64,000 bases of DNA from NCBI RefSeq assembly GCF_023156535.1, contig NZ_JALNMH010000001.1, forward strand, positions 372,001 through 436,000. Direction: 5' to 3'. Numbering within the stretch: the stretch's first letter is position 1; each line of letters starts with the position of its first letter. This document shows, piece after piece, positions 1 to 8,911 of this stretch. The notes below the pieces were generated by a model that worked only from the letters and a program-made list of their open reading frames with translations, did not search any database and was not told where the DNA came from. Both the position numbers and the translations under genes were made by a program. This DNA is from Pseudomarimonas salicorniae. GTDB lineage: Bacteria > Pseudomonadota > Gammaproteobacteria > Xanthomonadales > Xanthomonadaceae.

Positions 1-759
1 CCGCGCTGGCCGGCGGATGCCCGGGCCCGGCTCGGCTGGGCACTGCTCGGCGCGGGTGCCGCGCTGAGCCTGCATGCGCTGGGAAAGCCGCCGCTGGACC
101 TGACCGGCGCCGGGCTCGGTGCGCTGTGCCTGTCGGCGCTGGCGCTGTCGGCCTTCCGCCTGCTGCCCCCGGGCACCCTGCGTGCGGGCCGCGGGCTGCC
201 CAGCGTCGTCCTGCTGCGCGGGCTGCTGGCGTCGAGCTTTCTTGCCGCCGAGGTGTTCATCCCCCTGTGGCTGACCCTGCATGCAGGCTGGAGCGTCGCC
301 GAGGCCGGCCTCTCGCTGAGTCTGGGCGCGCTGTGCTGGAGCCTGGGCTCGGGGCTGCAGGCGCGGATCGGAGGCACGGCAAAGCGCAGCCTCGCGCTGC
401 GCGGCGGACTGCTGCTGACCGCGCTGGGCATCGCCGGCCAGCTGCTGGCGGTGTCCGAGCTGCTGCCGGCCTGGAGCATGCCGCCGCTCTGGGCGCTGGC
501 CGGCTTCGGCATCGGCGTCGCCTTTCCGATCCTCAGCGTGCTGATGCTGGAACTGGCCGAACCGGCCGAGCATGGCCGCGCGGCGGCGGCGCTGCAGCTG
601 TCCGAGGCGCTGTCGCACACCGCCCTGCTGGCCGTGATCGGCATCGGCTTTGCCGCACTGCAGGCGGAACAACCTGTTCTGGCCTTCTCTCTGGTTTTCG
701 CACCCTGCGCGGCGCTGGCCACGCTGGCCACTCTGCTCAGCCGCCGCCCGTCAGGCTGA
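1..759 (+). CDS. MFS transporter, C-terminal part (5' end outside window)
   Basis: The frame is open from base 1 to a stop at 757-759, so the N-terminal half lies outside the window. The visible 252 residues are Leu/Ala/Gly-rich and form about six or seven hydrophobic segments separated by short charged loops (for example RIGGTAKRS), as in the second half of a 12-14 TM major facilitator. It would act in the inner membrane. The substrate cannot be told; drug or metabolite export is the usual role for such families. Internal ATG codons such as the one at 253 are not the true start. The family call rests on hydrophobicity pattern and general resemblance, not on a diagnostic motif. Confidence 0.7.
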   Translation, partial: PRWPADARARLGWALLGAGAALSLHALGKPPLDLTGAGLGALCLSALALSAFRLLPPGTLRAGRGLPSVVLLRGLLASSFLAAEVFIPLWLTLHAGWSVAEAGLSLSLGALCWSLGSGLQARIGGTAKRSLALRGGLLLTALGIAGQLLAVSELLPAWSMPPLWALAGFGIGVAFPILSVLMLELAEPAEHGRAAAALQLSEALSHTALLAVIGIGFAALQAEQPVLAFSLVFAPCAALATLATLLSRRPSG

Positions 760-870
760 GCACGCCTCATTCCCGCACGTCCTGGCGCATCCGGGGTGGA
801 CCCCCGGGCGTAGACTTGGGAGTCAACGGGCCGCGTCGCGGCCCGCGCCCACGCTCCAGGAGCCGTTGCG

Positions 871-2598
871 ATGAACCTGTCCAAGTGCCTGCTGGCGGCC
901 GCGCTGGCCGCGCCCTGCCTGTCCGTGTGTGCCCAGAGCGTAGGCGGCGAGTTCTCGACTGCGATCGAAGTGCCGGCCGAAGGCTTCGTCGCTCTGGCCA
1001 AGGGCGGCCTGGCGATCGAGGCGCCGGCGCCGGAGGCCGAACAGATCGACGCGCTGCGTGCCGAGAACGCCGCGCCCGGGGCCAAGGCGCTGAAGGTCGG
1101 GCTGGAGCAGGCCACCCGCGAAGGCGCCACTCCGCTCGCCGACTCGCTCAGCTGGCAGCGGCTCGGCGATGGCCGCTGGGCGGCGCGGCTGGCCGTGCAT
1201 TCGCCGGGTGCGGAGGCCCTGCGCGTGGCGCTGGAGCCCGGTGCCCTGCCCGCCGGCAGCCGGCTTGCGGTCGCCGCGGATGCGGCCGGCCAGCGTGGCC
1301 TGGTGGAACTCGATGCGATGAGCCTGTCCGCCCAGCTGCGCCAGGACAGCCGCCTGTGGACGCCAGTGACCTCGGGCGACGTCCAGCACATCGAACTGGT
1401 CCTGCCCGCCGGCAGCGACCCGAAGTGGGTGCGTCTGTCGGTGCCGGCGGTCAGCTGGCTGCTGGTCGATCCGGCGGGTGCCTACGACGCCGCCAAGATC
1501 GGCGAGTCGGGGGCCTGCGAAGTCGACGTGCGCTGCGTCAGCAATCCCACCGAAGCGTTCAACAACACGCGCCGCGCGGTGACGCGGATGCTGTTCCAGC
1601 AGGGCGGCAGCACCTTTTCATGCACCGGCACCCTGCTCAACGACACCGATACCAGCACCCAGATCCCATGGATCTACAGCGCCGCGCACTGCTTCACCCA
1701 GCAGAGCGTGGCCAACACGCTGACCACGTTCTGGTTCTACGAGGCGACCGGCTGCGGCACCAACCGGCTGGACTCTGGCTCGCGCCAGGTCGCCGGAGGC
1801 GGCACGGTGCGCTATGCCGACGAGTCCAGCGATGTGCTGTTCTACCGGCTCAACAATGCGCCCCCGACCGGCAGCTTCTACCTCGGATGGGACGCCGCCA
1901 CCGTACAGGCCGGCACCGATGTCGTGGCGGTCCATCACCCGGCCGGCGACGTGATGAAGGTTTCGATCGGCGGCACGACCGGTATCGGGCCGTCGAACCT
2001 CGCCCCCGGCAGCTTCATCAAGGCGGGCTACACCACCGGGACCACCGAGGGTGGCAGCAGCGGCTGCGGCCTGCTGACCAGCGATGGCGCGCAGTTCTTC
2101 CTGCGCGGCGGCCTGCTCGGCGGAAGCGCCTCCTGCAACAACACCGGCGCGCTGAACAACCCGGGCAACACCGACGACTACTCGCGATTCGACCTTGCCT
2201 TTGCCCAGCTGCGCCATTTCCTTTTCCCGACCAGCGCCGAGCCGCCAAGCAACATCAATTACACCGGCGCCTGGAGCAATCCGTCGCAGGACGGCTGGGG
2301 CCTGGTGGTGATCCGCGGCGGAACCGGCGCCTACGGCATGTACATCTACCACTACGACCAGGACCGCACGCCGGCCTGGTACCTCAGCTCGGGCACGCTC
2401 TCGGGCACCCGCTTCAATGCCGACCTGTTCGCATTCAACGGGCCCTGGTTCGGCGAGGCGATGTTCAACCCGGCCCAGGTCACCGCCCGCGATGCCGGCT
2501 CGCTCAGCGTGACCTTCAACAGCGAGACCCAGGCCACGATCAGCTTCACCATCGACGGCCGCACGGTCAGCACCACGCTGAACAAGCTGGTGTTCTGA
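871..2598 (+). CDS. Secreted trypsin-fold serine protease, lysyl-endopeptidase-like
   Basis: A 575-residue exported protease. An N-terminal signal peptide (MNLSKCLLAAALAAPCLSVCAQ) precedes a propeptide-like region of about 200 residues. The S1 catalytic core then carries the triad: AAHC gives His273, SSDVLF gives Asp321 and GGSSGC gives Ser397. Spacing resembles Achromobacter lysyl endopeptidase. Paired cysteines (CEVDVRC, CTGT, SGCG, SASC) suggest disulfides. The last ~110 residues (from NYTGAWSNPSQDGWG) form a separate beta-rich Trp/Gly domain of the type seen at the C-terminus of secreted proteases in this group. The start is the ATG with AGGAG at 857-861. It appears monocistronic. Lys specificity is inferred from family resemblance only. 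Confidence 0.85.
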   Translation: MNLSKCLLAAALAAPCLSVCAQSVGGEFSTAIEVPAEGFVALAKGGLAIEAPAPEAEQIDALRAENAAPGAKALKVGLEQATREGATPLADSLSWQRLGDGRWAARLAVHSPGAEALRVALEPGALPAGSRLAVAADAAGQRGLVELDAMSLSAQLRQDSRLWTPVTSGDVQHIELVLPAGSDPKWVRLSVPAVSWLLVDPAGAYDAAKIGESGACEVDVRCVSNPTEAFNNTRRAVTRMLFQQGGSTFSCTGTLLNDTDTSTQIPWIYSAAHCFTQQSVANTLTTFWFYEATGCGTNRLDSGSRQVAGGGTVRYADESSDVLFYRLNNAPPTGSFYLGWDAATVQAGTDVVAVHHPAGDVMKVSIGGTTGIGPSNLAPGSFIKAGYTTGTTEGGSSGCGLLTSDGAQFFLRGGLLGGSASCNNTGALNNPGNTDDYSRFDLAFAQLRHFLFPTSAEPPSNINYTGAWSNPSQDGWGLVVIRGGTGAYGMYIYHYDQDRTPAWYLSSGTLSGTRFNADLFAFNGPWFGEAMFNPAQVTARDAGSLSVTFNSETQATISFTIDGRTVSTTLNKLVF

Positions 2599-2604
2599 GC
2601 CTTG

Positions 2605-2638
2605 ACGGGCGGCCGGTCGCGCCCGGTCGCCCGTTTCG
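2605..2638 (+). terminator. Terminator-like hairpin after the protease
   Basis: Arms ACGGGCG (2605-2611) and CGCCCGT (2628-2634) enclose a further GC-rich pairing and are followed by a short TTTC. The T-tract is weak, so intrinsic termination is plausible but not certain. Confidence 0.4.
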
Positions 2639-2674
2639 CCGCGCACGCACGGCGGGGACGCTATCGTGCGCGGC

Positions 2675-3661
2675 ATGGACATCCATCCTTCATCCCTTGC
2701 CGGCGCCGACGGCGGCGCGCCCGAGGTGCTGCGCTGCCTGCGCCAGCAGGTCGGCGCTCAGGCGCCCTGCGTCCTCGCCCTGGTCTGCGAGGTCGACGGC
2801 TCGGCCTACGTCGCCCCCGGCACCCTGCTGCTGTTCGGGCAGGCCGGCCGGCTGCGTGGATGGGTCAGCGGCGGCTGCCTCGAGCGTCACATCGAGGAGC
2901 GCGCCGCGGCGCTGATTGCCGAGGAAGGCGTCGGCGAGTGGATCGAACTGGACCAGCGCGACGATGCCGCCCTGCTGGCGCCCTCGGCCAGCGGCTGCCG
3001 CGGGCGCATCCGCCTGCGCCTGCTCGGGCCTCGGGACAGCGCGCGCTGCGCCGCGCTGGCGGAGCTGTTCCTGTCCGCCGGCCTGCCGATGCGGGTGAGC
3101 GTCGATGCGCAGGGCAGCCTGTCACTGGACTGCGGCGACACCGCGATGCACAGCGCCCGCCTGGCCTTGCCCTGGCCCGGTCCACTTCCCGATCCGCTGC
3201 TGATCCGCCCCGCGCCGCGTGTGCTCCTGCTCGGTGCCGGCGCCGAATCACCGCTGCTGATTCCGCAGCTGCGCGCGCTCGGCTGGCGCGTCGAGGCCTG
3301 CGAGCAGCGGCCCCGCTGGCTGCCGCTGGCCGCCGGCGTCGACCGCCTGGTCGAAGCGCCTCCCGAGCGCGGCCTCGCCCTGCTCGAGCCCCGCGAAGAG
3401 GACGCGGTCCTGGTCATGCACCATGACTTCGAGCGCGACCGGGCGGCGCTGGCCGCCCTGGCCGGGCACCCCTGCCGATGGATCGGTCTGTTAGGGCCGC
3501 GGCGGCGGCGCGACGACCTGCTGCGCCTGCTCGGCGAGGCGTCCGCGGCGCTGGCTCCGCGGCTGGAGGCCCCGGTCGGTCTGGATCTGGGCGGTAAAGG
3601 GCCGGCGGCGATCGCCCTGTCCATCGCCGCTTCGCTGCAGCGCTGGCGGCATGCAGACTGA
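2675..3661 (+). CDS. XdhC/CoxI family protein (molybdenum cofactor insertion)
   Basis: 328 residues from ATG 2675 (an in-frame GTG lies at 2666). The N-terminal XdhC_CoxI domain has VSGGCLERHIEERAAALI near residues 65-85. The C-terminal Rossmann half contains VLLLGAGAESPLLIPQLRALGW and ends with the family-typical GLDLGGKGPAAIALSIAAS. XdhC proteins bind and sulfurate molybdenum cofactor and deliver it to xanthine dehydrogenase-type hydroxylases. The next gene, a MobA-like nucleotidyltransferase, overlaps it by 11 bp, which matches the known xdhC/mocA pairing. No xanthine or aldehyde dehydrogenase subunit is visible in the window, so the client enzyme is elsewhere. Confidence 0.85.
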   Translation: MDIHPSSLAGADGGAPEVLRCLRQQVGAQAPCVLALVCEVDGSAYVAPGTLLLFGQAGRLRGWVSGGCLERHIEERAAALIAEEGVGEWIELDQRDDAALLAPSASGCRGRIRLRLLGPRDSARCAALAELFLSAGLPMRVSVDAQGSLSLDCGDTAMHSARLALPWPGPLPDPLLIRPAPRVLLLGAGAESPLLIPQLRALGWRVEACEQRPRWLPLAAGVDRLVEAPPERGLALLEPREEDAVLVMHHDFERDRAALAALAGHPCRWIGLLGPRRRRDDLLRLLGEASAALAPRLEAPVGLDLGGKGPAAIALSIAASLQRWRHAD

Positions 3662-4280
3662 GCCCGACCACGCCGTCGTCGTACTGGCCGCCGGACAGAG
3701 CCGACGCCTGGGCCAGCCCAAGCAGCTGCTCAGGCGCGATGGCGAGACCCTGATCCGGCGCGCGCTTCGCCTGGCCCTCGCCACCCGGCCCGGACTGCTG
3801 CGGGTGATCCTGCCGCCGGGCCGCGCGGACTGGGTCGCCGGCAGCGGGGCGGAGGTCCTCTCCGCCTCGGGAAGTCTGGGCGACAGCCTGCGCGTCGGCC
3901 TCGCCGATCTCGACGGGCGGGCCGGCCGGGCGCTGCTGCTGCCCTGCGACCTGCCCCGTCTGCGTGCCGATTCGCTGCAGCAGCTGCTGCGCGCCGCGCG
4001 CCGCGCACCCTCGGGGATCGCCGTCAGCACCCACCAGGACCGGCCAGGCATTCCGGTGGTCATTCCCGCACCGTTCGCAGCGTGGCGGCAGCGCCTCGAA
4101 GGCAGCGGCGGGCTGGGCGGCACGCTCGCCGCCCTGCCTGCCACGCAGCTGGGCTGGGTCGAGGACGAGGGCCTCTGCAGCGACCTCGACACGCCTGCCG
4201 ATCTGCATATTGCGCGGACCTCGGGCTGGATCGACCCGGCGGATGCGCCGGACGCGGACGGATCACGGTCCCTCAGCTGA
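3651..4280 (+). CDS. MobA-like NTP transferase (MocA type)
   Basis: 209 residues with the N-terminal nucleotidyltransferase signature VVVLAAGQSRRLGQPKQLL (LAAGxSxRxGxPKxLL) and the metal-binding LLLPCDLPRLRADSL near residue 100. Enzymes of this family transfer CMP or GMP onto molybdopterin; the XdhC neighbour favours molybdopterin cytosine dinucleotide synthesis for a hydroxylase. Translationally coupled to xdhC by an 11-bp overlap. MocA and MobA activity cannot be told apart by eye. The last ~20 residues after DLHIARTSGW are not conserved-looking. Confidence 0.8.
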   Translation: MQTEPDHAVVVLAAGQSRRLGQPKQLLRRDGETLIRRALRLALATRPGLLRVILPPGRADWVAGSGAEVLSASGSLGDSLRVGLADLDGRAGRALLLPCDLPRLRADSLQQLLRAARRAPSGIAVSTHQDRPGIPVVIPAPFAAWRQRLEGSGGLGGTLAALPATQLGWVEDEGLCSDLDTPADLHIARTSGWIDPADAPDADGSRSLS

Positions 4281-4410
4281 GCGCCGCCCGGCCTCGATTA
4301 CGCAGGCCCAGCACGGAATCCAGGCGGGCGATGCGCAGGATCGGTGCATCGTTCCGCATCACGGCGAATGCGGTGTAGGCTTCGTGCAGCCACGTGCCCA
4401 CTTCGGACAT
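4273..4410 (-). CDS. Possible small ORF, 45 aa, divergent from the kinase
   Basis: A minus-strand frame from ATG 4410-4408 to TGA 4275-4273 encodes MSEVGTWLHEAYTAFAVMRN followed by 25 further residues. Codon third positions are mostly G/C and the composition looks protein-like (amphipathic, WLHEAY, ILRIARLDSVLGL). Its start codon overlaps the likely start of the hybrid kinase on the other strand and its end overlaps the NTP transferase end. It could be a genuine short protein, the relic of a larger gene, or chance. I do not recognise a family. Confidence 0.3.
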   Translation of the reverse strand: MSEVGTWLHEAYTAFAVMRNDAPILRIARLDSVLGLRNRGRAALS

Positions 4411-7400
4411 GTCATTGCACACCCGGGACGAAGATCGACCAGTCCACATCGAGGCGACCGATCGCGGTCCTTCGGTCACCACCGGGCCGAAAGCGGTGGC
4501 CGGGGGCGTGGACGCCTTCGCTTGGCTGCTTGAAGGCGCCGGCCCCGGCTGGCTCGCCGCCGATGCATCCGGACTGATCCATCGCGCCGGCGCCTCCGAC
4601 GACCGCCTGCTCGGCGGCCCGGCCGAGGCGCTCTGCGGCCGCAGCCTGACCTCGCTGTTCGTCGACCGGGCCGATGTCGAGACCCTCGAATCGCAACTGG
4701 ACGCCGCCCGGGCCCTGCCCGGGGCCAGCGTGTTCAAGCTGACCGCAGTGCTGAGCGCGGGCCAGGAACACCGCCAGCGGCTGCGCCTGCGCTGCCTGTT
4801 CGATCCGTCCAGCGCCGATCCAAAGGGTGCCCTGCTGGTGGCCCTGCGTCAGGTTCGACAGGTCGCGCCACCGGCGGCAGAGCAGTTCCAGGCAGCCCTG
4901 CTGCGCAGCGCCGAGTTCGCCGTCATCGCCACCGATGCCGAAGGACTGGTCACCCTGTTCAATCCGGCTGCGGAGCGCCTGCTCGGCTACAGCGCGGACG
5001 AAGTGGTCGGCAGGCACACGCCGGCGCTCTGGACCGACCCCGCGGAGCTTGCACGGCGGGCGCGCGCAGCGTCGGCGCAGCGCGGCGAGGACATCCAGCC
5101 CGATATCGAACTGCTGCGCGGACGCTCGCGGGAAGGCGAGGTGGTCCGCCACCAGCTGACCTATCGCCGCAAGGACGGCCAGCAGATCTCCGTCAGCACC
5201 ACGATCTCGGCGCTGCGCGGTGGCGACGGCGAGGTCGAGGGCTTTCTCGGCATCGTGACCAGCCTCGAGGACGAGCGCGAACGCGAGCGCGCACTGAGCT
5301 CGACCCGCGAGCAGCTGGACAAGGCGGTCGAGGTCGCCGCACTCGGCATCTGGACCTGGAACCTGGCCGACAACTCGCTGGCCTGGAACCGGCAGATGTA
5401 CGACATCTACGGCTATCCGCATACCCTGGCGGAGGAGGGCATCCAGTACGAGCACTGGCGATGCCGACTGCACCCCGAAGACCTCGAGGCCACCGAGGCC
5501 AGCCTGCTCGGCGCGGTCGAGGGCACCACCGTGTACGAGCCGGTGTTCCGCATCATCCGGCCGGACGGCGAGATGCGGCACGTGCAGGCCGCCGCGCTGA
5601 TCGATCGAGATGCCGAGGGCAAGGCGATCCGCGTCACCGGCATCAATCGCGACGTGACCCTGGAGTGCGAGGCCGAGGCGGCGCTGCAGCAGGCCAAGCT
5701 CGAGGCCGAGGCGGCCAATGCCGCCAAATCGGAGTTCGTGGCCAATGTCAGCCACGAGATCCGCACCCCGATGAACGCCATCCTCGGCATGCTGCGCCTG
5801 CTGGAAAGCACCGATCTCGCCGACCGCCAGGCCGACTACGTCAAGAAGGCCTACGGCGCGGGCAGGGCACTGCTCGCCCTGCTCAACGACCTGCTGGATT
5901 TCTCCCGTATCGAATCCGGCAAGCTCGAACTCGACCCGCATCCCTTCAGCCTGGAGCAACTGCTGCACGACGTCGGCGTGGTCATCACCAGCGCCGTCGG
6001 CAGCAAGCCCATCGAAATCATCATGCGGCTGCAGCCGGACCTGCCGGACTGGTTCGTGGGCGACTCGGTGCGGCTGCGCCAGGTCCTGCTCAACCTGGGA
6101 TCGAATGCGGTCAAGTTCACCAGTGAGGGCCTGGTCTCGGTGTCGGTGGAGGGCGGGCCTGGCGCGGCGAATGGCTGGCGCCTGCGGTTCCGGGTCCGCG
6201 ACACCGGCATGGGCATTCCTGCCGATCGTCTTGAGCAGATTTTCGAGAGCTTCACCCAGGCCGAGGGCGACATCGCCCGGCGCTTCGGCGGCACCGGCCT
6301 GGGCCTTGCGATCAGCCGGCGGCTGGTCGGAATGATGGGCGGCGAGCTCGGCGTGCAGAGTCAGGTCGGTAGCGGCAGCGAGTTCTGTTTCGAGATCGAG
6401 CTGCCGCCCTGCGAGCGCACGGCGCCTCGCCATGAGGTGTTCGGGCAGTGGGGTCGCTGCCTGGTGATCGACGACCACCCCGAGGCCCGCGAGACGCTGC
6501 GCGAGATGCTCCAGGCGCTGGGCACCGAGGTCGATCTCGCCTGCGACGGCCAGGAAGCGCTGGCCATGGTGCAGGGCCGCCCCCGCGCGCAGCACTACGG
6601 CATGATCCTGGTCGACTGGCAGATGCCCGGCCTCGATGGCTGGGAGACCGCTCGCCGCCTTCGCGAGATGCTCGGCCCCGACTCCGCCACGGTGATCCTG
6701 ATGATCACCGCCCACCTGCGCGAGGCGCTGGCCGACCGCCAGGCGCGCGAGCCGGGGCTGCTGGACGCCGTGCTCACCAAGCCGGTCACCCCGTCGATGC
6801 TGGTCGATACGCTGGCCGAGGCCAGCGGCGGGGCGCTGCGGCCCAGCACGCGCTCCGGGCCAGACCCGCGCTGCGGTCGGCTGCCGGGCTGCCGCATCCT
6901 GCTGGCCGAGGACAACCCGATCAACCAGCAGGTGGCGTGCGAGCTGCTCGGCATGGAGGGCGCCCAGGTCACCGCGGTCGGCGACGGCACCCTGGCGGTG
7001 GCGACCATGCAGCAGCGGATGGGCGATTTCGACCTGGTGCTGATGGACATCCAGATGCCGGACATGGATGGCTTCGAGGCCTGCCGGCGGATCCGCCAGC
7101 TGCCGGGCGGCCAGCGCATCCCGATCGTCGCGATGACCGCCAATGCCATGCCGATGCACCGACGCCAGGCCCTGGCCGCGGGCATGGACGACCACCTGGC
7201 CAAGCCGATCGATATCGACGCGATGGTGGCCACGGTGCGCGGCCTGCTGGACGACGGTTCACGCCGCGAGCCGTCCCTTGGCAGCGAAGCAGCACAAGCG
7301 GCGACCGTCCTGCTCGACGTCGAGGGCACGCTGCGGCGGATGGCCGACAACCGCAAGCTGCTCGATCGTTCCCTGGACAATTTCCGGACGCGCTGGCGCT

Positions 7401-7906
7401 CCGCGGAGGCCGCGGCCAGCCTTCAGCCCGAGGCGCACCACCCGGACCGGATGGCCGCCCTGCACAGCCTGCGCGGCCTGGCCGGCACGCTGGGCGCCGT
7501 GGCGCTCGCCGAGGCGGCCGGGCGGGTGGAGCTGGCGCTGGGCGAGGGACGCCAGGGGCCAACCCTTCCGACGCTGGAGGCCGAGCTGCAGGACTGCCTT
7601 GCCGCGACCCTGCACGCCATCGACCAGCATCTCGGCCTGCCGGCTGCGGCGCTGCCCGAGCCCCCGCCCGCGGCCGCGCCTGAATCCGGGCCGGGCGAGG
7701 CCACACAGGACTGCCGATCGGGTCTCGCCCGTCTGGCCGAGGCCCTGGAATCGCGGAGCCTCGACGCGCTGGATCTGCTCGAGGCGCTGGACGCGGCAGT
7801 CCCCTCCGCGGCCCGGGCCGACTGGGTCCGCCTTCGTGACGAAGTCGAACGCCTCGATTTCGACGCCGCACGCTCGACCCTGGCGCGACTGCGGGAGGCC
7901 GCGTAG
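4409..7906 (+). CDS. Hybrid sensor histidine kinase (PAS-PAS-PAS-HisKA-HATPase-REC-REC-Hpt)
   Basis: About 1165 residues from ATG 4409; an in-frame GTG at 4394 would add five. There is no membrane segment, so it is a soluble multi-domain kinase. Three PAS-like regions cover roughly 40-420, including ATDAEGLVTLFNPAAERLLGY and IWTWNLADNSLAWNRQMYDI. HisKA has NVSHEIRTPMNAILG near 450. The ATPase has an N box (LNLGSNAVKF), DTGMGIP and GGTGLGLAIS (560-640). Two receivers follow, with phospho-Asp in LVDWQMPGLDGW (~735) and LMDIQMPDMDGF (~880). A C-terminal Hpt-like domain has HSLRGLAGTLGAVAL (~1018). It overlaps the downstream REC-GGDEF gene by one base, its likely output partner. The input signal is unknown. 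Confidence 0.9.
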   Translation: MSLHTRDEDRPVHIEATDRGPSVTTGPKAVAGGVDAFAWLLEGAGPGWLAADASGLIHRAGASDDRLLGGPAEALCGRSLTSLFVDRADVETLESQLDAARALPGASVFKLTAVLSAGQEHRQRLRLRCLFDPSSADPKGALLVALRQVRQVAPPAAEQFQAALLRSAEFAVIATDAEGLVTLFNPAAERLLGYSADEVVGRHTPALWTDPAELARRARAASAQRGEDIQPDIELLRGRSREGEVVRHQLTYRRKDGQQISVSTTISALRGGDGEVEGFLGIVTSLEDERERERALSSTREQLDKAVEVAALGIWTWNLADNSLAWNRQMYDIYGYPHTLAEEGIQYEHWRCRLHPEDLEATEASLLGAVEGTTVYEPVFRIIRPDGEMRHVQAAALIDRDAEGKAIRVTGINRDVTLECEAEAALQQAKLEAEAANAAKSEFVANVSHEIRTPMNAILGMLRLLESTDLADRQADYVKKAYGAGRALLALLNDLLDFSRIESGKLELDPHPFSLEQLLHDVGVVITSAVGSKPIEIIMRLQPDLPDWFVGDSVRLRQVLLNLGSNAVKFTSEGLVSVSVEGGPGAANGWRLRFRVRDTGMGIPADRLEQIFESFTQAEGDIARRFGGTGLGLAISRRLVGMMGGELGVQSQVGSGSEFCFEIELPPCERTAPRHEVFGQWGRCLVIDDHPEARETLREMLQALGTEVDLACDGQEALAMVQGRPRAQHYGMILVDWQMPGLDGWETARRLREMLGPDSATVILMITAHLREALADRQAREPGLLDAVLTKPVTPSMLVDTLAEASGGALRPSTRSGPDPRCGRLPGCRILLAEDNPINQQVACELLGMEGAQVTAVGDGTLAVATMQQRMGDFDLVLMDIQMPDMDGFEACRRIRQLPGGQRIPIVAMTANAMPMHRRQALAAGMDDHLAKPIDIDAMVATVRGLLDDGSRREPSLGSEAAQAATVLLDVEGTLRRMADNRKLLDRSLDNFRTRWRSAEAAASLQPEAHHPDRMAALHSLRGLAGTLGAVALAEAAGRVELALGEGRQGPTLPTLEAELQDCLAATLHAIDQHLGLPAAALPEPPPAAAPESGPGEATQDCRSGLARLAEALESRSLDALDLLEALDAAVPSAARADWVRLRDEVERLDFDAARSTLARLREAA

Positions 7907-8856
7907 TGAGCGCGGGCGCGCCGCCGATCAGCCCGCCCGGCGGGCGGCGGACGCGGATCCTCGCGGTCGATGACGAGCCGCTCAATCTTCGTCTCCTGCA
8001 GCAGGCGCTGGGTGGCGAACATCAGCTGTTCGCGGCGCTGGATGGCGCCCAGGCGCTGGAAATGGCCCGTCGCTGCGAACCGGATCTTGTGCTGCTCGAC
8101 CTCGAACTTCCCGATCTGCATGGTCAGGAGGTCTGCCGCCGTCTGCGGGAATCGATGCCAGGGCAGGCGCCCCCGGTGATCTTCATCACCGCCCATCGCA
8201 CGCTCGACGAGGAAACGGCCTGTTGGGAGGCCGGCGGAGTCGACTTCCTGTCCAAGCCCTGGAACCCGATTACCCTCACCAATCGGGTTCGCGTGCATCT
8301 GGCGCTCAAGCTGCAGGCCGACCGTCTGCGCGAGCTGGCCCTGCGCGACGGACTGACCGGCGTGGCCAACCGCCGCCTGTTCGACGAGCAGCTCGACGCC
8401 GAGTGGCGCAAGTCGGAACGCTATGGCCGCGACCTGGGACTGCTCCTGCTCGACGTCGACCACTTCAAGCGCTTCAACGACCATCATGGCCACCTGGGCG
8501 GTGACGACTGCCTGCGCCAGCTGGCCCATCGGCTCGATCTCACCTTCTCGCGGCCCGGGGACCTCGTGGCGCGCTACGGAGGGGAAGAATTCGCCATCCT
8601 TCTGCCCGAGTGCGGCGAGAGCGACTGCCTGGCCAACGCGCAGCGGGTGCTTGAGGTGGTTCGGGGGATGGAATTGCCGCACGGCGACTCGCCGGTGGCG
8701 CCCATCGTCACCGCCAGCGTGGGCCTTGGCATGCGCGGTTACGCCGGCGCGGACTCCAAGGCCGCCCTGATCGCCTCGGCGGATGCCGCCCTGTACGCGG
8801 CCAAGAAGGACGGACGCAACCGCTTCCGCAGCGCCTGGATCGGCGAGGGCGGCTGA
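7906..8856 (+). CDS. Response regulator with GGDEF output (diguanylate cyclase)
   Basis: 316 residues starting at GTG 7906, whose G is the last base of the kinase TAG stop. This implies translational coupling. The receiver (18-135) has ILAVDDEPLN, phospho-Asp65 in LVLLDLELPD and the Lys of SKPWNP. The GGDEF domain starts at RDGLTGVANRRLFDEQL and has an intact active site RYGGEEFAILLPE. An RxxD inhibitory site (RPGD) sits exactly five residues before GGEEF, so product feedback inhibition by c-di-GMP is expected. The protein should make c-di-GMP on phosphorylation by the upstream hybrid kinase. Confidence 0.93.
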   Translation: MSAGAPPISPPGGRRTRILAVDDEPLNLRLLQQALGGEHQLFAALDGAQALEMARRCEPDLVLLDLELPDLHGQEVCRRLRESMPGQAPPVIFITAHRTLDEETACWEAGGVDFLSKPWNPITLTNRVRVHLALKLQADRLRELALRDGLTGVANRRLFDEQLDAEWRKSERYGRDLGLLLLDVDHFKRFNDHHGHLGGDDCLRQLAHRLDLTFSRPGDLVARYGGEEFAILLPECGESDCLANAQRVLEVVRGMELPHGDSPVAPIVTASVGLGMRGYAGADSKAALIASADAALYAAKKDGRNRFRSAWIGEGG

Positions 8857-8911
8857 GCCCGGCGTTCCTGTGCTGTCCGCGGGCAGGGTCCCGCGCCCGG
8901 CGATGAATCGC

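Noticed and set aside
126-2915. 929-codon plus-strand ORF in frame 3 over the MFS and protease genes
   Set aside because: Arg/Pro/Gly-rich shadow of real genes in another frame, typical of high-GC DNA.
4412-7195. 927-codon minus-strand ORF opposite the hybrid kinase
   Set aside because: Antisense shadow rich in His/Gln/Gly with no domain; the plus-strand kinase has full motifs.
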